DNA of 64,000 nucleotides, from assembly GCF_016859285.1 (NCBI RefSeq), contig NC_053422.1, positions 24,120,001 through 24,184,000 on the forward strand, in the 5' to 3' direction. Shown here piece by piece: positions 15,201-26,500 of the stretch. How positions within the stretch are numbered: the stretch's first letter is position 1; the number at the start of each line of letters is the position of its first letter. This stretch comes from Xiphias gladius. Lineage: Eukaryota; Chordata; Actinopteri; Istiophoriformes; Xiphiidae. The notes below the pieces were generated by a model that was given only the letters and a program-made list of their open reading frames with translations, did no database searches and was not told where the DNA came from. Position numbers and translations under genes: made by a program.

Positions 15201-17106
15201 TGCGATTGACAACATATCCAGAACATGAAGGGGAGTTTGTGCTGGCTTTCCAGATTAATTTCATCCTGTATTAGCTCTTTCACAATTGATACTCACTCGA
15301 AGTCAAATACCTAGTAGACACAACTTGGTGACGTGGTACTTACAGACTGTACAAGTTGCCGAGGATACCTGAAGACTATATGGATTATGGGATACTGAGA
15401 GCTGTAAAGGATATACCGTGTCCTAAAATACTGACAAGAGGCTGCTATATTTGATGACCTCGTTTGGAGAGGTCTTTGTAATGAGAAACGAGTACTTCTA
15501 GCCAAAAACAACACACTCTCAGACTAGAAACACTGGGTCACTATGATCCAGCCCTGGATCACATCTTTTGTTTATGTTTAAGTAATTAACTGCAAACACC
15601 ACACAAAGTCTTACTACAGTCACCACGTTTTCTGCAGACCTCTGTACAAGAGATACAGTATATAGCTTATAATACAATTTTGCCTAAAACAAATGTACTT
15701 TCGCCCTAATATGTTGAATTTTACTACTAATAAATATCTATAGGGTAGATCAATTTAGCCCAATGTAAAACTGGAATGAAAATTTAAAAAATTAACTGAC
15801 ATGCTTGTCCGCTACAGCCAAACACAGTCTGTGACAGTCACCTGAGCCATGTAGCGCCTGTAGTCCAAACGGAGCTCATGCTGCAGCCTCTGTTTCTTCC
15901 TTTCGTACTCCACACCAAGGGGAAGACCCACACTGCAACTCTCCTCTGACCAAACACACCCATAAATATTTAATAAAGAAACATTTCATGCCAAAGCAAG
16001 ACAGCTGCCACTTTAAAGCAACATCTCACCTGATAAAAATGGTACACTTGACAGCAAGAAACTTCATAGGTTGCTATTAGTGATAGACTTGGGGCATTTT
16101 CTCATTCTTTTACAGAAAGTACTCTGTAAAAAAAACATTATACTTAAAAAGGAGGGAAATGTGCTCATGTACTGTACCTTTCCCCTGTGCAACAGACTTG
16201 GGAGGGATGTTCTCCTTAACAGTAGACTCATAGGCTCTGTGGGGTTTTGCCTGAGAGTAAAAAAATAGTGGTACATCATGCATTAAAAGATATATACAAT
16301 ATGATCACTGCAAAAGGGTCATCCCAGTACTCTGTAACTTTACATTCCCAAAAAAATACTGATAGGGGCCAAATACTCAATTCTTTTTATCAGTTGCAAT
16401 TTAAAACTTTTGTGGGCTGTCATTCGTCTCAGCTTTTTTTTTTCCAAAGAAAATGGAGGGATGCCTTATTTTGACCCCATAGTGGTGAAAGAGACATCCT
16501 CAAAATGGTGACTTCTGACGCTGAATGCCACTATCTGTATTTTATGTTTTATTTATTATTGGATGCACCTGCATATAAACACAACAACTGTGCCATCGCA
16601 ACTGAGACAATCTCTACTCTCCACCCGCATTCATCCCGAACCCATCGGTATCCACACAGAACAACCCCCCCCCATGCCCCATGCACATTCTGCATATATT
16701 GAAATGACTCAAAGACTACTACAAAGAGGTGAGAAGGAAAAGGAAAGGGACCGGAGGACAGCATACAAGAGAATGAGAGAAGGATGGAGAAGAAAGAAAG
16801 TACAAAGTTCTCACTTGCTGTACACTTTGTTTAATGTTGTATGTCTTGTGTATGTTTTATAGTTTGTTTTTTTACCGTTTTGGTGTTTGGCATGAATAAC
16901 TAAAGAAATATTACTGGATTGACCTAAGAATGTATCAAAATAAATGTCTGTAAGAAGTGCACCAGTTCATAACTAATAACCTAGCATCATTAAAAACACA
17001 CCTTTATTTCCATGTAAGGAGGGTCTTGTTCTAGACTTGCTTTATCCTGAGCCACTCTTGCCTTCCGCTCCCTGATGAAGTTCTCCAGCTCATCGTCCAT
17101 CTCCAT
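738..17106 (-). CDS. cspp1: cspp1: centrosome and spindle pole-associated protein 1
   Basis: Coiled-coil protein of centrosomes, spindle poles and ciliary axonemes. Coding exons in 5'-3' order: 17106-17002, 16250-16178, 15945-15842, 14888-14823, 14264-13939, 13809-13709, 13420-13324, 12950-12893, 12437-12160, 11899-11781, 11630-11489, 11100-10989, 9446-9299, 9178-9002, 8487-8375, 8079-7930, 7766-7623, 6745-6632, 6361-6295, 6013-5887, 5196-5057, 4966-4838, 4514-4474, 4312-4252, 2399-2299, 2109-2055, 910-738. Every intron is GT-AG and phases close to 3321 nt (1106 aa). Seen: N-terminus [31 protein letters not shown], a Glu/Arg-rich coiled coil (about residues 520-770), [17 protein letters not shown], and C-terminal [14 protein letters not shown], all characteristic of CSPP1. 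A second Met two codons in (17098-17100) could also start. Human CSPP1 is about 1220 aa; some human segments have no visible exon here. Fish carry two cspp1 copies and I cannot say which this is. Confidence 0.93.
1231..1908. mobile_element. Internally deleted Tc1/mariner-like element
   Basis: The two ends form long inverted repeats. The left end begins TGCATTCAGAAAGTACTCA; the right end, read in reverse complement, begins TGCATTCCTAAAGTATTCA. Matches continue through the inner CCCCATA(A/G)TGAC blocks at 1292-1305 and 1801-1810. After the left repeat comes a Tc1 transposase start with the residues [16 protein letters not shown] (about 1576-1627). A degenerate ATAA/AAT microsatellite (1637-1710) then replaces the middle, followed by a short VASII-type transposase remnant. 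No complete transposase remains, so the copy is non-autonomous. It lies in the last cspp1 intron. Confidence 0.7.
1637..1710. repeat. ATAA/AAT microsatellite
   Basis: A run of TAAATAAATAAA units passes into about 15 uninterrupted AAT/TAA units. It sits inside the deleted Tc1-like element and produces poly-Tyr or poly-Leu open frames that are not genes. Confidence 0.9.
2148..2188. repeat. AAT microsatellite
   Basis: About 12 AAT units, about 40 bp upstream on the plus axis from cspp1 exon 2055-2109. Confidence 0.9.
3004..4170. mobile_element. Possible hAT-like nonautonomous element(s)
   Basis: The stretch opens with CTAGGGCTGGATATGGGC and contains two inverted CAGCCCTAA ends (about 3996 and 4164). 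This is the TAGGGCTG...CAGCCCTA pattern common in fish hAT-type elements. A matching 8-bp target duplication was not found, so the borders are uncertain and the internal end may mark a nested or composite element. It lies in a cspp1 intron and carries no recognisable transposase. Confidence 0.3.
5218..5297. repeat. CA microsatellite
   Basis: About 40 uninterrupted AC units, starting 22 bp from the acceptor of cspp1 exon 5057-5196. In the sense strand it is a TG tract just upstream of the polypyrimidine region. Confidence 0.95.
5440..5645. repeat. Degenerate TTTATCCATT minisatellite
   Basis: Imperfect tandem units built on ATTTATCCATT and TTTTAGCTA(A)CTATTTCAA occur several times. The same motif in reverse complement makes up 23370-23640, so both belong to one dispersed, tandemly structured family. 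Confidence 0.6.
6369..6394. repeat. AG microsatellite
   Basis: Thirteen AG units directly upstream (sense strand) of the acceptor of cspp1 exon 6361-6295. On the sense strand this is a CT tract that probably serves as the polypyrimidine tract. Confidence 0.85.
7078..7122. repeat. Perfect 18-bp inverted repeat (hairpin)
   Basis: The arms CCCTGGTCTCGTGATTG (7079-7095) and CAATCACGAGACCAGGG (7105-7121) are perfect complements. One further pair (T7078/A7122) extends them around a 9-nt loop. The hairpin lies in the cspp1 intron between exons 7623-7766 and 6632-6745. No flanking repeat borders are obvious. Confidence 0.85.
9243..9294. repeat. CA microsatellite
   Basis: About 26 AC units beginning immediately after the donor of cspp1 exon 9299-9446. 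In the sense strand the donor reads GTAGGTGTGTGTG, so the repeat forms part of the splice site context. Confidence 0.95.
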
Positions 17107-18150
17107 TTGGCAGGGCTATACAACCCAGCTGAGAACACAAAACGCCATGCTTGGTCACATCCATCACCACTGCAAAGATAGCTTAACTCTAAACTGTGTA
17201 AATGTTGAAAAAAAAAAAAAAAAAAGGGTTCCACGCGGCAACACTGATACTTTTATTCAGAGAAGTCAAGGACCGATACTTAATTAGTGCCGGTGTGATG
17301 AGTGCTAATCGACTCGATCCCCTGAGCGCTGGAGTGAAAACGCGTTATCCGTTTTGTACTGGTGTGAGACACTTTGCAGCCCGCTTCAGGGGCGAGTTAT
17401 CCGTGGGGCTGATAAATCCAAGAAAACATCAGCACTGAGCCGTTCAGCACTGTCCCTAGGTGCCTCTCCATTTTATGGTTTTCTAAAACACATACACCAG
17501 AGGTGCTAGCAGGACCCTATTCAGCCGACGCCAACACAATATTACTGCAAAGGGTCGGATACATGTCAGTCGGCTCCACATCTGATATTAACTCTAGCAC
17601 TTTCTCCAGGAACACACTGACTCACGGCCAAGTTGGTAACGATCCTGTCTCTTTAATTTGCCGTTGTCAGGCAACCACGATGAACACGACAGCGTCACTT
17701 TCCTTACTGATAACCGCTAAGTTAACGGGTTAGCGCTATCACAATATCGATACCATCATTATTCGTCTGACAACTAATAAAAGATTTAACACATGGCAAG
17801 GGATATGCTTCTTTAGTTAGTCGAGAGTAACCTATAGCTTACATTAGCTAGCCTGTTAGCTTTGATAAAGGAAAGGTAAACACAAACTAAAGGCAATAAG
17901 AACGGCACCAAAACTAGTAAAGCTCACCTTAGCTAGTGACTACCCCCGCGCCCATCTAGCGTTAGCTACCTAAGGTAACTATGGGTTTTACTGTCGGTAT
18001 GGCTAAGCAAAACCTACCATTGAGCGAGATTTGAAGCTGGCGATACCGAAGAAGGCAGTGTTTGCTAGCTTGCAAATGTTGGCGGTGCCTTTTGAGCCTA
18101 CGACCGCAAACAAGTACATCACAATGTTGCAGTGCTTCCGGTTTCAAGTG
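17107..18150 (-). promoter_or_regulatory. cspp1 5' UTR and promoter region
   Basis: Upstream of the cspp1 ATG a splice acceptor (CTCAG) ends at 17129, leaving a 22-nt 5' UTR stub in the first coding exon (17107-17128). A good donor (ATG|GTAGG on the minus strand) at 18018/18017 suggests a noncoding first exon from about 18140 down to 18018. An ETS-type CCGGAAG site lies at about 18134-18140, where the transcription start would be expected. The region contains scattered CpGs, unlike the surrounding AT-rich DNA, as in housekeeping promoters. The exon start is inferred. Confidence 0.45.
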
Positions 18151-20572
18151 TCAAAACAAAACCCCGTGGGAGAAAACGCTGCAACAGCGGTCTCCTTTGG
18201 TCCTCCCTTTATAACCATGTTTTATACCTAAGTTCATACTGTTTATACAATTCAAAGCATTTTTATGTGTCTGTGAGTCTTAAATCAGCTTAATGCACTT
18301 ACACTTTTTAATGTCTGTTTTCTGAAATTAAGCAAAACCAGAGGTATTTCATAATGGACTAAATATGTGATTAGCTTCTGCTCTTAATAATGCACCCTGC
18401 CTATTAGAATTTTTCACTTTCACAGATATTGTGATGTTTAGTGTGGATGACTGTCAGGAAATATTTGACCTCCTGCAGCATCCCCTTCATTATGACAATT
18501 TCATGGGCAATGCTGTATCATGTGGCAACTGAACCTTTGATTCCCATCCATAGTTCAGAGCCAGTACAAATCAAAGGCTTTTGATGAAGCTGATGAAAGC
18601 TTAGTTGTTATTCCAATTGCCAGATTTCTCTAACAGGGCACCAGAGGACTGCACAGCCCCCCCTAAAAAAGTTACAAGTAATAAAAACCACAAACCAACT
18701 AATATCTTTCTCAGGGTCAAAGGAGAAATGTTGTCACATTTTTATGCCCTTATTTTGAAAGCAAAGTCCTACACTTCTCGTCCTCTGCCTTGTAGTCTCT
18801 CTAACTTGAAAGATCGCGGCTCAGCAGTGCAGCATCGCTTGTTATAAGGTTGTCCAGATGGTAACTACTAGGGCAACTGATCACGCCCACTCCCCTTTAG
18901 ACTCAACCCATCCTTTGGGGAACACATGTTGCATTCATGTCCTGGGGAAAATCACCATGTTAAAGCCTAAACCCTTTGCAGTCACACCAATATGTTGTTT
19001 GTGGGGAAAAATAGAAATGAAGCCTTGGCCACTTTCAGATGCAGCTTAAAAAACTGGGTCATGGATTAGTCTTTTCTATCAATTTAGTCGCTAACGCTCT
19101 TAGCAAGTTTTTTTTTTTTGTGCTTTTTAGAGGATTTAAACTGAAAAACGAAGTTCATCCCATGAAAGAAAAAAAAGGAAATAGCTGTAAACGCAATTAT
19201 GTCATCGCTGCTGCTGATTTTACTCACTCTTTTCTTACTTTTTCTCATCCTAGATTTATTTTAATGCTTTCATCACTTGCAATTAAAAGTTTCCCACTAA
19301 TTTTCATACAGTCCCTTATATGTGTATCATACTTTTTCTCATCCTAGATTTATTTTAATGCTTTCATCACTTGCAATTAAAAGTTTCCCACTAATTTTCA
19401 TACAGTCCCTTATATGTATATCAATTTCTTGAATTTAATATTCAAACTCAAAAAAAATTCAAAATTGTCTAATTTCACACATTATCCTCAGACTGCTGTG
19501 AGATATAATAAATGAATTTTAAATTTAAATACATCCAGACTAGATCTTGTGCTGTTCAGTGCTGCTGTTTTCTGCCTTAGGATATTGAATCGGTGGGAAC
19601 TCTCAGTTTTAATAGTATTATATTTCTAATAATTATGGATAATATTTTAGTCTCTGAACATTTTTCATTGAAAAAAATGCCACATCAACTTTTTGTTTGC
19701 AATTTATTGCTTATATAAACGCTCTCTAAACAATTTTTGGTAAAAATAAAATCTATCAATAATAATCATAAATAAAATCATCACAATGACTTTTACATGA
19801 CATTATATTGCACAATTATAAGCCTTAACAAGAATCACAAAACACAAGTGTTGTTGCTCAGATTGTGTGTAGGAGGAATGTTCAGAGGTCCGTGGGCAAT
19901 GACACACACTGTTTGCCTTTAGTGGGCAACAGAAAGAATCTGAACTTCAACTGTCTTTGTTTGCTGCAAGTAATTAAGGTCTGTAGATTATCAGCTCTAA
20001 AAACTGATGACCAAACAATCAAGTTGTTTACTTTCACAAACTGCTACTCTGCCTTGTAATTTATAGACCATCATGATTTACACAGGAACACAAGATTTAA
20101 TTTGGTGTGGTACAGATCTGATGTTTCAGTGCTATTGAAATAGGAAGAAAAAAAAAACAAAGATGTAGGTCACATAATCTCAACTATACAATTTGTTCTT
20201 GTGTGATTGTGGGCTTTCTGGTACAAAATGTGATCTGTCTAGTTGGACTGGTGTCTAAATAGGAAGAAGTCAGACTCCATGTGGTTTCTCCCTGTTCAGA
20301 CAGATAAATTTAGATCTGTACCACAACAAAGTCAAACATCAGCCCCTTTCAGTCTGGTGTCAGCCCAGCTTTTCATCCTTTCACAGCAAAGTTCTACCAA
20401 CAGAATCAGAATGTGTCTCACTTCTGACCAACACAGCTGCTTTCTGTCTGAGGTTTAACAGAAAGGCTATCTGTGGGCAGTTTATGATTGGTCAGCTACA
20501 GAAAGGCCTAAAAGATGAACCAGCAGATCCTTAGTTTCATCCAAACTTGGTGTGTCGAGTTTATGTGTGTGT
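18151..20572. other. Intergenic region between cspp1 and snx25
   Basis: About 2.4 kb between the cspp1 start region and the snx25 stop codon. It is AT-rich, has no exon-like frame that I can support, and includes the snx25 3' UTR at its right side. A 94-bp tandem repeat at 19235-19423 is its only clear structure. An AATAAA on the minus strand near 19704 is one candidate snx25 poly(A) signal but is far from the stop. Confidence 0.5.
19235..19423. repeat. Two-copy 94-bp tandem repeat
   Basis: The block beginning ACTTTTTCTCATCCTAGA is present twice in direct orientation, 94 bp apart. The copies are almost identical, differing by the GTGTATCAT/GTATATCAA end. Confidence 0.85.
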
Positions 20573-23500
20573 TCAGATGTTGTCCACCTCTGCGCTGAGT
20601 TCAGGAGACAGTTCCTTGAGTAACATTTCCATTAACACCTAACAGAGACAGTAAAATAATTATTTAGTTCTCAGCTGCAGTTACATATTTTGTAATGAAT
20701 TCTATGAAATCTGGTTTTATGACAATGAAAATATTTGATATATGATGTATTGTTCTTACATAGAGAAGATGTTTGTTGGCACTAGCCTCCTGCAGGGCAT
20801 TGAAGATCTTGATGATTCCATAGCGTGCATTCTGCTGGCCAACTAAATTTGTTAGTGCATCTGATAGAAAAAAAAAAAAAAAAAAATCATATAAAAGAGG
20901 TCAGAACACATGCATTTCACATGTTTTTGAAGTGGTAAATGAATTGCAAATGTTTGTGATCATTATACAACACACCCCTGAATTAGAGCCAGGTACTCTG
21001 AAGTTAGAAGTCATGTTTACACGGGTTTATATACCTGGGATATTGTCAAGTAGCTTCTGTTGTGCCCGTTCCTTAGTTTCACTGCGTTCAGAGTCAGTTC
21101 GGGCCTTGACATGTGGTGCCAACTTCCCATTGGGCCAGAAGGTGTCCCTGAACACACTGATGTAACACACTAACATCTGTTCACAGAAGATCCAGTTTAC
21201 TGTATCCCGGATCTGTCTAAAACAAAGCACAGAAGATGTTAGCCTCATAGGTGATCTCAGAAAAATATAGAGTGAAGTACGAGTGTTCACGTAGGAGCAA
21301 TCTCTAGCATGATAGAACAGGTTAACAAAACACACCAACATGCTAGCTGGAGATCCAGTTTAAAATCTCTCAACAAATCCCAGGAGGTCTTTTATTAGTA
21401 GCTGGTTGGCTGTTTGTTGCCTTTTAAAAATGCACCTGCCTGCAGTAACATTACCACAACAACAAATCTGAGGTCAACTATCATAGTCACCAAATAAGCT
21501 AGCAGAAGCAGAGTGAACGAGTGCAAGAAAGTCAACTCTACAACGTACAGTATTTTATGATTACACTACATAGGTTGCATTCAAATGAGTTCAAATAAAT
21601 TACATGTAAGTTGTTATTTGTTACACTTTGATTTTTTAATTTTTTTTTTTAAAGTGACAATTAATTCAAACGTAACTGGCAACAACTTACTTGTTGATAG
21701 TTCGTCCAAATGTCACCTGGACTAGTGCAATTAGAGTCTTCCTCACCCACTTAAACACTGACAGACAGACACAGACAGACAGACAGATCCACCCAGTTAG
21801 AATTCATGATATGGTTCCAGAAAGACAGGACCTAGATTACTGCACCTAAAACAAAACACGGTAAAGGTGTAACCTCATTGTTAACCAGAGATACATTTTC
21901 CATTTTCTTCACGTAGGCCTCTGTTTCATGTTATTCTTTTGTATTTGTATATTGTTTATAAAAATGTAAAATGCAACTGCGATTAAATGACAACAGCGTA
22001 CTACTCACTTCCTCTGAGTTCAAAGATCTCTCCTATGAGCATGAAGCAGGGTTCAGCCAGTGCGTCTTTCCTCCCATCTGCCTCATCGCCATAGTCTGAC
22101 AGATCACTGTCATCATCAGCGTCCTCCTATAAACAGCAAAAAAAAAAAAAAAATCCAAATGATGATGCAAGATGGTTAGAGAGCTAAGACTGTCCGCACC
22201 GTAGTGTTTCTTCAGCAGTCATGCATGAGTGTGTACCTCAGTATGAGAGAAGAAGTCTCCCGGTAGCTTCTCCAGGAAGGAGGCCAGAGAGAAAGATGAT
22301 TTCTTCTGGATTGACATCACCTATGAACATTGAACAAGATATCATCGCTTTACTATATACTGTAGGGAACCATACCAATGCTAAAATGACCTCATCTGGA
22401 AAAATACAACCTGCAGGAAGCTCTGAAATATTGTATCATCACTAAATCTACAATACACCAATATATCCACACCATAAAACATAAGCAGTGGTTTTTATAT
22501 GGTGTGGCTCATTACCACTCAATCACTAAGTTCACAGGTTTTTAATTTCAGCCTTAAGTAAAAATAAACACTCAGTTCTAAAGGTTTATCTGGTAGTCTG
22601 ATGCAGTAGTTTAGATATTTGTCAAGAGGGTTTGCTAGGGAACAAATAATCAAATTTTAACGCCTCATCAGGTACTGAGTTGAAAGGAGCTCAATATAAT
22701 AATGAATAATGAGACTGAAATTCCCTTAGCTGCTACTTTACATGCAGGAAATTTTAATCATTCAGTCTACTGGAAGGAATTTTAAAACTCAACTACTAAA
22801 ACTGACCAGAATGAACAAACAAAGCTTATCAATGCAGTCTGCATTGTAATACATCAAGCATAAAAATTTTATATAATTAGAACATGACGACAAATCACAT
22901 ACATTATACATATTTGTATGTTTGACATTATGACAATAATATATTACTAGCCCCGTCTTATTTGAGATGCAAGTATGAGAAACTTGTTACCTTGAGATGC
23001 TCTGGGGATGGGCTGAGGAACGCATAGAGAGCCTCTGACTGGCACAATCGCTCATCTGTCAGCAGACGCTACAAAGACACACACACAGCCAGCTTAAGTC
23101 ATATTCAGCATTGTTTAGCTGTGATTCTAAGCCAGAAAAGAAGCAGAGTGAGCATAGAGCTGAGTGGTCTTCTTCAGTCTTGTACCCTAATAGTGCAGTC
23201 ACCAAGGGGTATGTGGAATAGTTCAACTAATTTAAATAACGAGATATTACTATTTGATTTTAAAAATCAAACGGAGGCGTCAGTAACACCTGAAAATGTT
23301 GACTATTGCGTTGAGGGGGCATGAAAACTAGTTAGCAGCCAAACAGAGAGGTCTAAACAGCTGGCTAGGAGGAACATATAAATGGTTGAAATAGAAAGCT
23401 CCAAGTAATGAATGAAAAGTTCAAAAGCTTTGGTATAACTAATGGATAAATGGTAAGAATAAACGGCTAAACAGTAAATGATAAACAGTTGAAAGAGTTA

Positions 23501-26500
23501 GCTAAAAGGAAATGGATAAATGATGAAAACAAGGTAAAAGTCACAGATACATTGTTCAAATACATAAAAGTAACTGATAAAATGTTGAAATAGCTAGAAA
23601 TACTGGGTAAATGGTTGAAACGTCCAGCTTCTGCCACTCTAAGCGGTAGTATGGTAGTACAAATGTAAGCTTGGTCAAACCAATCTGAAAACTGATGTAA
23701 AGAGAAGCACTTGTAAATCTAACTATTATGACATCCAACGAAAAAGGCAATAAAAAGCTCCAAAGTAATCCCCTTGTCAGTTTAGTAGCATATTAGTCAA
23801 CTGTAACATAAGGTGCTTTCAATCATGCTCTGAACCCTGTAACTTTTCTAGACATCACCCGGAGGAGCTGTATGTGAGAACACAAATGTCCACATCAGTT
23901 GGACCGGACATAAACAGACTTTACTCTTCCACCACCCTCGTACAAAGTCCATGTAATGTCCGATTTAGCCCATGTGTGAATAGAGCAGGTAACCACAGAA
24001 TTCGCAGCGAGCGAGTTGGCATGTTGATGACGCGTGTATCCTGCATCCTGCACGCACTACCACGGCGCCAGTCCTCGCCTAAACCAAACGGAGTATTTCC
24101 AGTAGGTGAGAATGCGTCTCACACAGACAATCTCCTGTTGTGTGCTGTATGTGTGCAAGGGCAAGCTACAGTAGAAAACGGCTCTACTGTAGCTTTACGG
24201 TATGAAAAATTGACATGTTTACCTGGAGAAAGGCATTGAGCTGAGTTTTGCTCTTGTCTAGGAACTTCTGGTCAATGGATTTGAACGGAAGTTTACTTAG
24301 TGATGGTAACTGGAGTTTCTTCAATGATGGAAAACACTGAGGAAGAGAAACACACCATTTGAAATCTTATTTTACAATAATGAGAGATATACCACATTAC
24401 TGCTAAAACTTGTTTACAGTTTTTTTTTTTTTTTTTTCAACTCTATTATTTTGCATGAAGAAATTTACAGAACATCAGGGCTGTAGTCTCCTAGTCGACT
24501 GGCTGACTGGTTGGTTGATATGCTCTTGTCCGACCAAATTCATCGGACAATCACTGGTGATACTTTCATAAGGAGAAAAGTGCTATATCAGTAGCCTTCC
24601 AGGATTAATCCATTATTTATTGCGGCAGCAGGAGGAACAGACTGCCTGTAAAAACATCTGTTTTCACAACTTTATGACTCACCCAACCTGATGGAGACTG
24701 CTAGGTCTAACTTTAACGATTACTGATTGTTTACTTAACGTTTACTTGGAGTCGACTCCAAACGTACTGACAGCATGTCAAAGAAGTCGTCGGTGTGGCT
24801 GCATTTTGTTAAAACGGAGTGTAAACTTTGCAAACAGCAGTTTGCATATCACAGCTCAACAACCAACATGGCACATCGTCTAAAAACGGTAGGCTACCAT
24901 GTCTGTGTTAGGATGCTCCATCAACTTCTGTGTTTAACGCTTGAGGCTTTGAGTGTATATTCCTCAATAGTTCTTGTGCTGGGATCACCAGTTGATATAG
25001 TTCTCTTTTCAGAAATCATATGAATATGGGCAGGCGCACGCTGGTCGGCTCTGTGTCTGTTGTTATAATATCGGCGTAAAATAATTAGGTTAAAATGATT
25101 TAATATTCCGCAAATATTAGCTTGTTATGTTTATTAATATTTCATTTAGGCTAATAAGGCTACCAGGTAGAGTGCATTCAGTGCACTGGGGCCGATTTAG
25201 TCAATCTAGAGATAAGGTTTCAGATTTTTTTTTCCCTGCGACCAACTGATTGGTTAGAGAGTAAGAATGATTTCAGTGTTTCTTTGGTTGGCTACAGCCC
25301 TACAGAACATACAGTACATTTACTGACTGCAACACTACAGATCTCACTGTTATCAGATTAAATGTAAACCAATTTATGGTGATACAGTGAAATAATTTAT
25401 TCATTTATTCATAGAGGGGGACTGGAAAGGCTTGAAACAGACACCATTGTCTGCTTTGTATGGTGTGTCATCTACAATAAAATCATCAAACAATACAGAC
25501 TGTAAACAGTCTTCCTCCTGCAAGTGTCATATAGGTAGTTTCTTCCCAAATGATGCAGCGACATAAAGAGTTTTGCCCTGATGTGGAAGAGGGGTGAAGC
25601 ATTAGAACAGCGATGCAACAGTTAGTTATTTTTCAACTAGTGGTGATGCAGTATAAGCATAAAGGACGGTGATAACTAATTACCGATGTTTAGGAAGAAA
25701 ACATATCCATACATGTGCAGGTTTTGGGGTCGTGTTACCTCAGTGAGTTTGCGGTGGAGCATCTGGAATTCAGTGAGTTTCCTCTGGACACTCCAGCGAC
25801 TGTTGGCTGTCTCCTCTCCTTCTACCAGGCTAACACACACACTGTAACAAGCTAAAGTCTCACCACCTTCCTCTGTAGCCTGAAATACACACCAGACACA
25901 CACAGTTATACACACAAGTGTCTTAGTGACTACCAGTTAATAATAGTTTCATACACCAATATCCACCATGAATACATACCTATATAAGGCCTGGCACATG
26001 AGGTATAACAATATTAAAATTAGATGTTTTTAAATTTACATTTATCTGTTTATCTGTCCCCCCCACAAAACACTGATTTGAGTAATGTCCTCAGACTTTC
26101 CGATAACATTCGATAACAGTCTATTCAGCTGTGCGTTTGCACGTGTTGGTTTACATTATTCAGCATTCATATACTTTTGCTGGGGCCATGAAATAATCTT
26201 TAGTTAGCCAGTCACATGATGGTGGGAAAATGAATCACCTCATAAGAAGCCAACCAGTGTTTGGCACACTCATTTTACTATCTCAGATGCATGACCATGT
26301 CTGATTTGCTTGCACAACCGGATTTTATCCATATGCAATACAAGAATACATTTTGTTTGCATAGCTGTGCCATGTTAACTGGAGGCACACTATGCTTTGC
26401 CATTAATAAGGTCAAATGCATCATTCTACACTTCTGCATCTTAAATGCTTTAATGTATTCTCTGCTTGGTCTGATAGCAGTCTGATGCTCCTAAAAGCAT

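Noticed and set aside
24775-25023. BED-finger frame as a host gene
   Set aside because: It lies within hAT terminal repeats and breaks after the finger; treated as part of the transposon.
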